Made by a program: the position numbers and the translations under genes. From the NCBI GenBank assembly GCA_046160725.1, contig JBJXHB010000004.1, positions 1 through 21,000 of the forward strand: 21,000 nt of DNA, in the 5' to 3' direction. Below, piece by piece: positions 1 to 8,636 of the stretch (position 1 is the stretch's first letter; every line of letters begins with the position of its first letter). The stretch comes from JBJXHB01 sp046160725 (GTDB taxonomy: Bacteria; Pseudomonadota; Gammaproteobacteria; Burkholderiales; Burkholderiaceae_C). The notes beneath the pieces were generated by a model. The model searched no databases and was not told the origin of the DNA. It saw only the letters and a list, made by a program, of their open reading frames with translations.

Positions 1-344
1 CTGTTCCGTCCTACAGCAGCTATGTCCAACGATCGCGGGTTCCCACCGGGCTGGATATGCTGACCTCCTTTGCCACGCGGATGGAGCAGCTATATCAGGA
101 CAGCGGCAGCTACTCGGTCGCCGACGCCTGCGGTGTCGCCGCTCCGACCGTCGACAACTTCACGATCAGCTGCGCCCTGGCCAACGGCGGCCAGGCATTC
201 ACCGCCACCGCCACCGGCAGCGGCCGCCTCACCGGCTATTCATACACCATCAACTCCAACGGCGTACGGGCCACGACGGCGCACCCCAAGGGCGTGCCCT
301 CCGGCAACTGCTGGAGCATCAAGGGTGGCGCATGCGACACCTGA
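1..344 (+). CDS. pilE: Type IV pilin, PilE-like (5' end outside window)
   Basis: This is the C-terminal part of a type IV pilin. The frame is open from base 3 with no start before the first in-window Met at 57, so the N-terminal leader and hydrophobic helix lie upstream. The visible part begins with PSYSSYVQRSR, the usual PilE region just after the N-terminal helix. It continues with MEQLYQDSGSY and ends in the typical pilin disulfide region (CWSIKGGACDT). Cys pairs near residues DACGV, ISCAL and SGNCW fit the D-region loop. It is the first visible gene of the minor-pilin operon, and its stop overlaps the next start. It could be the major pilin or a minor PilE paralogue; its position next to FimT/PilV/W/X/Y1 favours a minor pilin, which is inference. 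Confidence 0.85.
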   Translation, partial: VPSYSSYVQRSRVPTGLDMLTSFATRMEQLYQDSGSYSVADACGVAAPTVDNFTISCALANGGQAFTATATGSGRLTGYSYTINSNGVRATTAHPKGVPSGNCWSIKGGACDT

Positions 345-820
345 TGCCTCGCCGCCTGCAGGCGGGTCTGACCCTGGTCGAGCTGCTGATCGGTGTGGCC
401 ATTGCCGCGCTGCTGTTGGCCCTGGGTGCCCCCTACTACGGCGACTACATCATCAATTCGCGCCTGCGCGAAGGCGGCACCGCCGTCCTGACGGAAACGA
501 TGTATGTGCGCAGCGAGGCCATCAAGCGCAACGGCACGGTTCGCCTGGCCATTGACGGCGCCAACATGACCGTCACCGATTTCTCGGCCGATGCCAACGG
601 CGTCATCGTGCGGCAGACCCGCCTGGCCGAGGGGATCAATGCGGGGAGCGTCACGATCGACTTCGGTGCTCGCGGCACGCCGATCCCCTTCGGCACGGCG
701 TCAGAGACCAACCTGTCCTATGCAGGGACCACCTGCTCCGCGACCTTCCGCTGCCCCGGCCTGCGGGTCGACGGCGCTGGCGGCATCCGCCTGTGCGGCA
801 ACCACCTCAGCAGCTGCTGA
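332..820 (+). CDS. fimT: GspH/FimT-family pseudopilin (minor type IV pilin)
   Basis: A prepilin of 162 residues. A short basic leader (MRHLMPRRLQAG) is followed by the class III cleavage site G/LTLVE, with Glu at mature position 5, and a hydrophobic helix to about residue 33. The rest is a globular GspH/FimT-type domain with a Cys pair near the C-terminus (GTTCSATFRC, then GNHLSSC). In this family the protein is cut and methylated by PilD and helps prime pilus assembly. The 332 ATG overlaps the upstream stop by 13 bp and has a GGTGG stretch just upstream. A second ATG at 344 overlaps that stop as TGATG and gives an equally good leader, so the start is uncertain by four codons. It is probably translationally coupled to its neighbours. 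FimU and FimT cannot be separated by eye. Confidence 0.85.
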   Translation: MRHLMPRRLQAGLTLVELLIGVAIAALLLALGAPYYGDYIINSRLREGGTAVLTETMYVRSEAIKRNGTVRLAIDGANMTVTDFSADANGVIVRQTRLAEGINAGSVTIDFGARGTPIPFGTASETNLSYAGTTCSATFRCPGLRVDGAGGIRLCGNHLSSC

Positions 821-822
821 CC

Positions 823-1254
823 ATGCGACACCTGACCCTGAGACGCTCCCAGCGTGGCATCGGCCTGATCGACGGCCTCGTGGCCCTGGCGGTGCTGGCC
901 TTCGGGCTGCTGGCGATGACCCGGTTCCAGTCGCGGCTGGTCGCACAGTCGACCGAGTCGCAGCAGCGCGTCGCCGCAATGCAGTTCGGCGACGAGCTCC
1001 TGAGCACGGCTTTGGTCGATGTCGGCAATGCCGCCTGCTACACGCTGCCCCAGCAGGGCGCCTGCAACAGCGCGCCGGCGCAGGCACGTGCCGATGATTG
1101 GAGCCTGCGCACCCTGGCGGCGCTGCCCGGCTCGCCGACCGCAGGGGTCGCCCTGGACACCGCCAACAACCGGCTGACGGTGACGATTACCTGGACCGGT
1201 CGACATGCCAGCGAAACCCGAACCATGCAGATGGCCACCGATGTCACGCCCTGA
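823..1254 (+). CDS. pilV: Type IV pilus minor pilin PilV
   Basis: A minor pilin of 143 residues. The leader MRHLTLRRSQRG is followed by the cleavage site G/IGLIDG and the hydrophobic helix LVALAVLAFGLLAM, which matches the PilV pattern (GxxLIExLVAxxVLxxGLL). Mature residue 5 is Asp rather than the usual Glu, a conservative change. The downstream part carries one Cys pair (NAACY, GACNS). The ATG at 823 lies 2 bp after the fimT stop; a GTG at 793 in the same frame would add ten residues and is less likely because it lengthens the leader for no reason. PilV works with PilW, PilX, FimU/FimT and PilY1 in the tip complex that starts pilus polymerisation. Confidence 0.85.
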   Translation: MRHLTLRRSQRGIGLIDGLVALAVLAFGLLAMTRFQSRLVAQSTESQQRVAAMQFGDELLSTALVDVGNAACYTLPQQGACNSAPAQARADDWSLRTLAALPGSPTAGVALDTANNRLTVTITWTGRHASETRTMQMATDVTP

Positions 1255-1258
1255 CGCC

Positions 1259-2332
1259 ATGCCCACCCCCCGCCGCTCGCGGCGCCGCGCCCGCGGCATG
1301 AGCCTGGTCGAGCTGATGGTCAGCATCGTGATCGCCCTGTTGATCGGGCTTGCCGCCGCCGGCAGCGCCCAGATGTTCAGCGCCTCACAGCGAACCGGCA
1401 TCGGCGCCGGGGGTTCGTCGGCCGCTGTCAACACGGTCCTGACATCGATCAAGAACGACTTGTCCCAGGGCGGGCTCGGCTTCTTCGGGGATGCCCAGTA
1501 CATGTGCACCACGATGAATCTCAGCGTGGGCGCCAACATGGTCTCCGATGGCGCTGCGTTCTCGCCGATGCGAATCGTCCGCAGTGGCAATCTGGATGTC
1601 GTGGACGTGGTCTACGGCAATGCCGTCGAGTCGGGCGCGAACATCCTGCTCAACAGCACGTCGGATACGACAGAAGCTGCGCTGATGTCGCTGCTGCCGG
1701 CCTCCCTGGGTCAAGCGGTGCTGATCGCGCCGGCACAGACTGCAGGCCCGGGGCCCTGCACCATCCGCAGCATCACGGCCACCACCGTGCCGACCGAAAC
1801 GACACCACAACAGCTGACCTTTGCCGACAACGGCGACAACAGCACGCACAACCAGCTGGGATTCACGGCTGTGCCGGCCTATCCCTCTCGAGGCCGCGTC
1901 ACCCTGCTCGGCGCTCTGCAGTGGAACCGCTACCGCGTCAGCGGAACAGACCTGGTCGTCGACCAGCAACTGACCGGCAACACCGGCACGCTGCTGCGCA
2001 ATGTGCTGGCATTCCGGGTGCAGTATGGTGTCAGCGCCAACCAGCTGAACAGCACGACGCTGGACAGCTGGGTCGATGGCGATGACCCCAATTTCGCCAA
2101 CCTGACCAGCGTCAACATGCCGCGCGTGCGAGCCCTGCGCATCGGCATCGTCACGCGCAGTACACAACGCGACAAGCCCGATGCCAACGGCGACTGCTCG
2201 GCCACCACAGACAAGCCGACGCTGTTCGGCAATGTTGTCGAGCCCGATGTGACGGATTGGCAGTGCTGGCGTTTTCGCAGCGCAGTGGTGATCGTGCCGT
2301 TGCGCAACATGGTGATGGGGACGCGGTCATGA
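1259..2332 (+). CDS. pilW: Type IV pilus assembly protein PilW
   Basis: A large minor pilin of 357 residues. A very basic leader (MPTPRRSRRRARG) precedes the cleavage site G/MSLVELMVS with Glu5, then a hydrophobic helix (IVIALLIGLAAAGSA). The C-terminal domain is long, as is normal for PilW, and carries Cys residues near QYMCTT, GPCTI, GDCSA and WQCWR. Start choice: the ATG at 1259 follows the pilV stop by 4 bp. In-frame ATGs at 1241 and 1205 would overlap pilV and lengthen the leader. The gene stops in an ATGA overlap with pilX, which implies translational coupling. In the family, PilW bridges the PilV/PilX subunits and PilY1 at the pilus tip. Confidence 0.88.
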   Translation: MPTPRRSRRRARGMSLVELMVSIVIALLIGLAAAGSAQMFSASQRTGIGAGGSSAAVNTVLTSIKNDLSQGGLGFFGDAQYMCTTMNLSVGANMVSDGAAFSPMRIVRSGNLDVVDVVYGNAVESGANILLNSTSDTTEAALMSLLPASLGQAVLIAPAQTAGPGPCTIRSITATTVPTETTPQQLTFADNGDNSTHNQLGFTAVPAYPSRGRVTLLGALQWNRYRVSGTDLVVDQQLTGNTGTLLRNVLAFRVQYGVSANQLNSTTLDSWVDGDDPNFANLTSVNMPRVRALRIGIVTRSTQRDKPDANGDCSATTDKPTLFGNVVEPDVTDWQCWRFRSAVVIVPLRNMVMGTRS

Positions 2333-2904
2333 ATCCGCTCAGACTTCGACCAACCCCTGGCCTGGGCCATGGGCAGCCGGCCCGCCGGCAGCGCGGCACC
2401 ACCGTCCTGGTGGTCCTGGTCCTGCTCGCCGTGATGCTGATGGGCGGGCTGTCCCTGGCCCGCATGACCGACCTGGGCACCTTGGCAAGCGGCAACGTTG
2501 CGGCAAAGGAAGCCTCAGTCCAGGCGTCCGAGGTGGGGCTCAACACGGCCTTTGCGGCCGTCCGGGCACTACCCACCGAAGACGGCAACCAGGGCAGTTG
2601 GTACTTTGGCTCGATCCGGCCGGCCGACGCCCACAGCGTGCCGACGGTGGACTGGACGGCAACGCCCGAGATCGAGGTCGGCCGGTTCCGCGTGCGCTAT
2701 GTCGCCGAGCGGATGTGCGTGACCGACCCGGTCACCGACTCCTTGCGGCAGTGCCTGGTCAAGCAGATTCCGCAGCGGGGCAGCCTGAAGGACGGCGAAG
2801 AGGACATCGACCCGCCGAACTCCCGCCAGTTCCGCATCACCATTCGCGTCACCGATGGCAAGGGGACGCAGACCTGGGTCCAGTCGCTTGTCACCAAGGG
2901 CTGA
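2329..2904 (+). CDS. pilX: Type IV pilus assembly protein PilX
   Basis: A minor pilin of 191 residues. The leader is long and basic, ending ARRQRG, and is followed by the hydrophobic helix TTVLVVLVLLAVMLMGGLSLA. PilX proteins usually lack the Glu5 of other pilins, and it is absent here too. The ATG at 2329 overlaps the pilW stop as ATGA; the same frame is open further upstream inside pilW but would destroy the leader. The mature part has a Cys pair (RMCVTD, RQCLVK) and ends in a domain that fits PilX. In the family it takes part in the PilV-W-X-Y1 priming complex. A 30-bp gap containing the pilY1 ribosome binding site follows. Confidence 0.85.
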   Translation: MNPLRLRPTPGLGHGQPARRQRGTTVLVVLVLLAVMLMGGLSLARMTDLGTLASGNVAAKEASVQASEVGLNTAFAAVRALPTEDGNQGSWYFGSIRPADAHSVPTVDWTATPEIEVGRFRVRYVAERMCVTDPVTDSLRQCLVKQIPQRGSLKDGEEDIDPPNSRQFRITIRVTDGKGTQTWVQSLVTKG

Positions 2905-2934
2905 CCCGCAGCACGTCACGCGCAGGGAAATGTC

Positions 2935-5900
2935 ATGAAAGCCGTCGCACAACTCGTCACCTCAATCCTCGCACTCGCTGGGCTGCTGCATGGCGTGGCC
3001 GCTCATGCCACCTCGCTGGCCGAGCTGCCCCTGAAGGCTTCGGTCCTGGCCAAGCCGAATGTGATCTTCGGCCTGGACGACTCGGGCTCCATGGATTCCG
3101 AGATCATGATCGGCACCAATGATGGTGCCTTCTGGTGGGACTACAACGCACGCACCGGCTGGGACGGCAGCGGCGTGCCGCACTACAACGCGGCGGGCAA
3201 TGCCAACACCCAGTGGCGCAAGATGGTCTACCTGTTCCCAAACGGGACGGCCAGCGGCGCGCGGGTATACAACGACGCCACCTCCGACCACTTCGCCGTC
3301 ATGCCCACGAGCCAGTTCGCCTGGCTGAGGTCGTCGTCGTACAACCCGATCTACTACAACCCGGCGATCAACTATGCCGCCTGGGCGCCAGGCTATGTCG
3401 GCGGGGCACTGGTGACATATGGCAATGCCAATACCGCGTCCGTCAAGTCCCACCCCGTCCATGGCACGGGCACCTTCAATCTCACGACGGACAGGGCATT
3501 GACCCAGACCGCCAACAACATCTTCATGGCCCTGCCCGGCATGGTCATTCCGCAGGACGCGCAGCACTGCGACCACACCAACTGCACCACCTGGACGACC
3601 GTCACCGACTCGACCGGCTATACCGTTCCGGCAGCCAGCGTCCGGCGGGTGGCCATGGCCTACTTCCCGGCCACTTACTACGTCAAGGAGACCTGCACGG
3701 TCGACGGCAGCAGTTGCGTCAGCGCGCCTGACGGCAGCACGCTCAAGCGCTATGAGATCAAGACCGGCAACACCTTTCCGTCGGGCCGGACCGTCGCCAA
3801 CGAACTGCAGAACTTCGCGAACTGGTTCCAGTACACCCGCAAGCGCAAGCTGATGTTGTCAGCCGCCATGGGCGAGGTGCTGGAGCCGCTGACCGGCATG
3901 CGCATGGGCGTGGTGAAGCTGAATGCCAACGCCGCGGTCACGATCTACGACACCGACTCCACCAACCCGGCCAACAACGGCCGCAAGGTGGCCGGCATCA
4001 TCTACGAGACCAACGGCTCCGGCGGCACGCCCACGCGCGAGACGCTCAAGTACATCGGCGAGCAGTACCGCAACAACAATGCGCTGATCCAGTACGCCTG
4101 CCAGCGCAACAACGCCTTCATCCTGACCGACGGCTTCGCCAACGCCTCGGCCGTGGCGCCGCCGGGCTATGCCCAGGCCACCTGGGGCTCGGGTGCGCCC
4201 TTCGCCACCACCCATGCCAACTCGCTGGCCGACATCGCGCTGAGCTACTACACCATCAACCTGCGGCCGCTGCTGGCCACGGGCGTGGTCCCGCCGACGG
4301 CGACGGACCTCAACACCAACCTGCACATGAACGTCTACGGCCTGACGCTCGGCGCCAAGGGTGTGCTCTTTGTCGACAACGACACCGCCGTGCCGACCGA
4401 CACATCGGCCTGGGTCAACCCGACGCAAAACCGCCACCCGTCCGCCGTGGACGACCTTTGGCACGCCACCATCAATGCGCGCGGCAAGATGTACCTGGCC
4501 ACCACGCCGGAAGAGACCGCGTTGAAGATCCAGGCCGCGTTGACCGACATCATCAGCGCCGTCGGCGCGCAAGGCGGCTTTGCGGTCAGCTCGGTCAACC
4601 TGGACCGCGGCGACTCGCAGGCGTACCTGGGCACCTACAACCCGTCGGGCTGGGCCGGCGACCTCACGGCCAACCCGATCGATGCCAACACCGCCGAGGT
4701 CGGCACCACGCCCAACTGGTCGGCCAATACCAAGCTGGTGGCCCGCGACTGGACGACACGCGCCATCGTCACCAGCAATGCGGCGGGAGGCGGCGTCGTC
4801 TTCAACACCGCCAACGTCGGCAGCACCGTCAACCCGGACTCAGTCACGTTCACCAACGACCAGGTCGTGGAGTACCTGCGCGGCAATCGCACCGGCGAGG
4901 GCGACACCGTTCGCCGACGGTCGGCCCTGATCGGCGCCGTCATCAATTCCGAGCCCGTCCTGGACCGCGACACCGGCATGGTGTTCGTCGCTTCCAGCGA
5001 GGGCATGGTGCATGCGCTGGACACCGCCACCGGCACCGAGCAGTGGGCCTACGTCCCGTACGACACACTGGCCACCATCGGCCAGCAGGTGCAGCGGGGA
5101 TGGGTGTTCAAGACCCAGCTTGACGGCCCCCTGACCGTGCGCAAGCTCAGCAACGACAGCCGCCTGCTTGTCGGTGGCCTGGGCGCGGCGGGCCGCAGCT
5201 ACTTCGCGATCAACGTCACAACCCCCAGCGGCATCTCGGAGTCCCAGGCCGCGGGCAATGTGCTGTGGACCTTCCCGACGACGGGCGACACCGCCAACCG
5301 GGCCAACATGGGCTACACGCTGGGCAAGCCCTTGATCGTCAAGAGCCGTGATGACGGGGATGTGGTGCTGGTGACCTCCGGCTACGACAACGGCCTGAGC
5401 CTCGGCGATGGCCGTGGCCGGATGTGGATGCTGAACGCCACCACCGGCGCTGTGATCCACGAATTCGTCACCACCGAAGGCAGCCCTGGCAACGAGGCCG
5501 GCCTGGCACAGCTGTCTGCCCTGCGCGACGCGAATGGCGTGCAGTATGTCTATGGGGGCGACCTGAAGGGCAACGTCTGGAAGTTCGACCTGCTGAACAA
5601 GACCACCTCCCTGCTGGCCACCCTGGTCGATGGCTCGAACAACCGGCAGCCGGTCACCGCCGCACCGGAGTTGACCGAGGTCGAAGGCAACATCGTCATC
5701 CTGGTCGGCACCGGCCGCCTGCTGGACATCACGGACTTCGGCAACAGCGCGGTGCAGACGTTCTACGCGATTACCGACGGCGCCACCATCAGCAATCTGC
5801 GCGGGTCGTTGACGCAGCGCATCTACACGAGGGACAGCGGATCGCCCACCTTGGACGGGTCGATCACCGGCGCCGACATGGACTGGGGTACCAGCCGTGG

Positions 5901-6258
5901 CTGGTACATGGATCTGCCGGCCGGCGAGCAGTCCAACACCAACCCGACGGTCGCCTACGGTGCAGTCGCTTTCGTCACCAACGTCAACGGCGGCAGCAAC
6001 TGCGCCCAGAGCGCCTTCCTGTATCTGCTCGATGTCGGAACCGGCAAGAAGGTGCCGGATGGCGACTTCGGCACCGGCTTCGTCTCCGAGCGCATCGCCA
6101 GCAATGCCACCTCGTCACGCGTGATCACGCTGCGGGTGGTTGACGGGCAGCTGGTCGGCACCACGCACCGGTCGGACAACTCGGTCTTCCGCCGCACGCT
6201 GCCACTGGGCAAGACGATCGCCCCGGGCAAGAACTCCTGGCGCGAGATTACGCGTTGA
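2935..6258 (+). CDS. pilY1: PilY1/PilC-type pilus tip adhesin
   Basis: A secreted protein of 1107 residues, the usual PilY1 size. A signal peptide (about residues 1-26, ending GVAAHA) is followed by a von Willebrand factor A-like region with a MIDAS motif DxSGS (D48, S50, S52) and, later, the TDG motif (T398-D399). The C-terminal third, from about residue 675, is the PilC/PilY1 beta-propeller, with repeats such as GMVHALDTATGTEQWAYVP and GDLKGNVWKFDL. It ends SWREITR, as PilY1 proteins often do. The ATG at 2935 is preceded by AGGGA (2924-2928). PilY1 sits at the pilus tip and controls extension, retraction and adhesion. The loop at D865-Q870, where PilY1 normally binds calcium, looks degenerate (see findings). 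It is the last visible gene of the operon and ends 12 bp from a convergent gene. Confidence 0.92.
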   Translation: MKAVAQLVTSILALAGLLHGVAAHATSLAELPLKASVLAKPNVIFGLDDSGSMDSEIMIGTNDGAFWWDYNARTGWDGSGVPHYNAAGNANTQWRKMVYLFPNGTASGARVYNDATSDHFAVMPTSQFAWLRSSSYNPIYYNPAINYAAWAPGYVGGALVTYGNANTASVKSHPVHGTGTFNLTTDRALTQTANNIFMALPGMVIPQDAQHCDHTNCTTWTTVTDSTGYTVPAASVRRVAMAYFPATYYVKETCTVDGSSCVSAPDGSTLKRYEIKTGNTFPSGRTVANELQNFANWFQYTRKRKLMLSAAMGEVLEPLTGMRMGVVKLNANAAVTIYDTDSTNPANNGRKVAGIIYETNGSGGTPTRETLKYIGEQYRNNNALIQYACQRNNAFILTDGFANASAVAPPGYAQATWGSGAPFATTHANSLADIALSYYTINLRPLLATGVVPPTATDLNTNLHMNVYGLTLGAKGVLFVDNDTAVPTDTSAWVNPTQNRHPSAVDDLWHATINARGKMYLATTPEETALKIQAALTDIISAVGAQGGFAVSSVNLDRGDSQAYLGTYNPSGWAGDLTANPIDANTAEVGTTPNWSANTKLVARDWTTRAIVTSNAAGGGVVFNTANVGSTVNPDSVTFTNDQVVEYLRGNRTGEGDTVRRRSALIGAVINSEPVLDRDTGMVFVASSEGMVHALDTATGTEQWAYVPYDTLATIGQQVQRGWVFKTQLDGPLTVRKLSNDSRLLVGGLGAAGRSYFAINVTTPSGISESQAAGNVLWTFPTTGDTANRANMGYTLGKPLIVKSRDDGDVVLVTSGYDNGLSLGDGRGRMWMLNATTGAVIHEFVTTEGSPGNEAGLAQLSALRDANGVQYVYGGDLKGNVWKFDLLNKTTSLLATLVDGSNNRQPVTAAPELTEVEGNIVILVGTGRLLDITDFGNSAVQTFYAITDGATISNLRGSLTQRIYTRDSGSPTLDGSITGADMDWGTSRGWYMDLPAGEQSNTNPTVAYGAVAFVTNVNGGSNCAQSAFLYLLDVGTGKKVPDGDFGTGFVSERIASNATSSRVITLRVVDGQLVGTTHRSDNSVFRRTLPLGKTIAPGKNSWREITR

Positions 6259-6270
6259 CGCTGCGGCCGG

Positions 6271-6897
6271 TCAGGCGGCGATGCCCAGCAGATGGGCATC
6301 GTCGCACCAGCCAACCAGGCTGAACTGACCCTCAGAGAACAGCAGCCGGTTGATGGCGGCATTGGGCAGCCGCCAGCTGCGTGGCGCCTGCAGGTCCACA
6401 CCCGCTGCGGCCCGGTACAGGCTGTCCAGCACGCCGCCATGGGTGACCACCGCGATGGTCTGGCCGCCATGGCGCTGCGCCAGCTCGGCGACAGCCTGCA
6501 CGCTGCGCTGCGCGAACCCGGCCAGCGTCTCACCGCCCGGGGCGCCGAAACCGGGTTCCCGTGACCGCCACCGCAGCGTCAGGTCGGGCCAGCGGTTGGC
6601 AATTTCCTCGAAGGCCAGGCCCTCGAACTCACCGAACGCCCGCTCGCGCAGCCCGACGTCGGCATAGGCCGGCAACCCGAGCGCGCGGCTCAGTGGCTCG
6701 GCGGTCTGGACGGTGCGCAACAGGTCGCTGGTGTAAATGGCCTGTATCAGCTCGTGCGCCAGAGCCTGAGGCAGAGCCGCCGCCTGCGCCAGGCCCAAGG
6801 CGTTCAGGCCGATGTCCAGCTGGCCCTGCAGCCGGTGGGTGGCGTTGTGATCCGTCTCGCCGTGCCGGACCAGCAGCAGGCGCGTGAAGCCCGTCAT
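6271..6897 (-). CDS. Histidine phosphatase family protein (phosphoglycerate mutase-like)
   Basis: A cytoplasmic phosphatase of 208 residues in the histidine phosphatase superfamily (GpmB/CobC-like). The phospho-acceptor motif LLLVRHGE (R11, H12) sits at the N-terminus. R61 (SDLLRTVQTA), E85 (RERAFGEFEG) and H153 (VVTHGG) supply the rest of the expected catalytic set. The start at 6897 was chosen because family members begin a few residues before the RHG motif; the frame is open to 6966 but that start would overlap the upstream gene by about 50 bp. It is the last gene of a unit with cfa and DUF1840, separated from the latter by 19 bp. The substrate cannot be told from sequence; alpha-ribazole phosphatase or a general sugar-phosphate phosphatase are possible. 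Confidence 0.88.
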   Translation of the reverse strand: MTGFTRLLLVRHGETDHNATHRLQGQLDIGLNALGLAQAAALPQALAHELIQAIYTSDLLRTVQTAEPLSRALGLPAYADVGLRERAFGEFEGLAFEEIANRWPDLTLRWRSREPGFGAPGGETLAGFAQRSVQAVAELAQRHGGQTIAVVTHGGVLDSLYRAAAGVDLQAPRSWRLPNAAINRLLFSEGQFSLVGWCDDAHLLGIAA

Positions 6898-6916
6898 CCG
6901 AAGGTGGTGCAGCGCC

Positions 6917-7252
6917 TCAAACGCCCCAGACGATGGGCACCTGATCGGCCAGCGAGCGGCGGACAAGCTCGCGCATCGGCCACAAGCGGCGCTTCAAGGG
7001 CAAGGGGTCGCGCGCGGCATCGGTTGCCGGTGGGTCGACATCGACGGGCGTGTCATCCTTCGCGCTCGCCGCGCGCGCGGCCTCGTCGGCTGCAAACGCA
7101 GCGTCCAATACCTGAAGGGCCTGCGCCATGTCCTTCGGCTCCAGGATGCCCTGCCCGCTGGGGTCGCGACCCATGAGCCTGTACAGGGCATGGGCATGAG
7201 CATCCAGCATCAGGATATCGCCGCCGGCCTTCGATCGGAATCGCACTGTCAT
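6917..7252 (-). CDS. DUF1840 domain-containing protein
   Basis: A small protein of 111 residues. The N-terminus VRFRSKAGGDILML is the recognisable start of DUF1840, followed by a short helix-rich part (LYRLMGRDPSGQGILEPKDM) and a charged Ala/Asp-rich linker. The C-terminus (LKRRLWPMRELVRRSLADQ) also fits the family. The function is unknown. Its ATG overlaps the stop of the cyclopropane-fatty-acid synthase gene by 4 bp (ATGA on the minus strand), so the two are probably co-translated. No signal peptide or membrane segment is visible. The family is, to my knowledge, largely betaproteobacterial, which supports the proposed taxonomy. Confidence 0.85.
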   Translation of the reverse strand: MTVRFRSKAGGDILMLDAHAHALYRLMGRDPSGQGILEPKDMAQALQVLDAAFAADEAARAASAKDDTPVDVDPPATDAARDPLPLKRRLWPMRELVRRSLADQVPIVWGV

Positions 7253-8499
7253 GGCCGGTAAATGTACGCCCGCTGGAACGGATAGTCCGACTGGGCACCG
7301 GAAACAGGGCCGTCGTCAACCCGACCGCTCGGGCGAGCCGCCAGCATCTGGTGCAGCGACAGCCAGCCGCGCTCGAACGCCATGGCGCTGCCGGCCAGGT
7401 ACAGGCGGTAGGCGCGCACCACCTTCTCGGAAGTGATGGCCCTGGCCGCGTCCAGCGTGCCCTCGAGTGCATCGCTCCAGGCCCACAACGTCCGGGCATA
7501 GTGCGGACGCAGGGTCTCGACGTCCAGTGCCTCCAGCTGCGCCTCAGCCATCACCTTCAGGACATGGGCGTGGTGCAGCAGTTCGCCGCCCGGAAAGATG
7601 TAGCGCTCGATGAAATCGCCGATGCCGGCGCCCAGCTGCGCATGACGTGTGCCGCCGGCGGTGATGCCGTGGTTCATGAGCAGGCCGCCTGGCCGCAGCA
7701 GGCGCTGGATCTTGGCGAAGTAGCCCGGCAGCCGGGCGCGACCAACATGCTCAAACATGCCGATGGACGCAATCTTGTCGAAAGGCCGGTCCTCGGGCAG
7801 GTCGCGATAGTCCAGCAGATGCACCCGCACCCGGGCCGAGAGGCCTTGCGCCTCGATCAGCCGCGTGACATGGGCATGCTGGTTGCGGCTGAGGGTGATG
7901 CCCGTGGCATCCACGCCGTGGTGCTGCGCCGCCCACAACAGCAGGCCGCCCCAGCCGGCACCGATGTCCAGGAAGCGCTCGCCCGGCTTCAGCATCAGCT
8001 TTCGGCAGACATGCTCCAGCTTGGCATCCTGAGCCTGGCCGAGCGTCATGCCAGGTTGGGCGAAGTAGGCGCAGGAGTAGACCCGCTTCGGGTCCAGCCA
8101 CAGCGCGTAGAAGTCGTCGGAGACGTCATAGTGCCGTTGCACTTGCTGCGCGTCGGCCTCGCGGCTGTGGCGGCGACGGCTCTTGGGCAACCGCCACAGC
8201 TGTGCCCACCAGCGTGAGGCGGATGTCGCGTCCTGCAGCGGGTCGGTGCCGACGACCTGCGAGGCCACCGACATCAGGTCCCGCATCGACCCGCCCACAT
8301 CGAGGCGTCCTTCGACATAGTCTTCCGCCAACCTGCCGATCGCGCCGGCCGCCAGGTGCAGCACCGGCTGTGGTGACTGCAAGGTGAGTGTGAGGCGGGC
8401 ATCGACGGCACCCAGGCGGCGGCCGCCCGGCAGCACCACGGCTGTCGGCACCGTCAGGCCCTCCATGCGGCCCAGCAACCTCGACTCGCGATCCGGCAT
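7249..8499 (-). CDS. cfa: Cyclopropane-fatty-acyl-phospholipid synthase
   Basis: A SAM-dependent methyltransferase of 416 residues that adds a methylene bridge across the double bond of unsaturated acyl chains in membrane phospholipids. Visible motifs are the CFA-synthase signature HYDVSDDFY (residues 123-131), YSCAYF with the conserved Cys143, and the SAM-binding loop FLDIGAGWGG (177-185). IGMFEHVG and the segment YIFPGGELLHHAHV follow. It is slightly longer than E. coli Cfa (382 residues). The ATG at 8499 is chosen because the region further upstream has no family resemblance; a second Met 11 codons later is possible. It heads the minus-strand unit with DUF1840 and the histidine phosphatase and is divergent from the DUF1499 gene, sharing a 137-bp intergenic region. 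Confidence 0.92.
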   Translation of the reverse strand: MPDRESRLLGRMEGLTVPTAVVLPGGRRLGAVDARLTLTLQSPQPVLHLAAGAIGRLAEDYVEGRLDVGGSMRDLMSVASQVVGTDPLQDATSASRWWAQLWRLPKSRRRHSREADAQQVQRHYDVSDDFYALWLDPKRVYSCAYFAQPGMTLGQAQDAKLEHVCRKLMLKPGERFLDIGAGWGGLLLWAAQHHGVDATGITLSRNQHAHVTRLIEAQGLSARVRVHLLDYRDLPEDRPFDKIASIGMFEHVGRARLPGYFAKIQRLLRPGGLLMNHGITAGGTRHAQLGAGIGDFIERYIFPGGELLHHAHVLKVMAEAQLEALDVETLRPHYARTLWAWSDALEGTLDAARAITSEKVVRAYRLYLAGSAMAFERGWLSLHQMLAARPSGRVDDGPVSGAQSDYPFQRAYIYRP

Positions 8500-8636
8500 G
8501 GCATCAGGACTGTAGCAATCCGATGTCGGCGCTGGTGGCGTTTCGCAGCGTCGCTGGTGTCGCCGTCGGACAGGTCGGGGTGTCGCGGATACTGCCTGCC
8601 CATCGCGCCGCGTTGCGCTTGCCGAAGGAATCCCGC

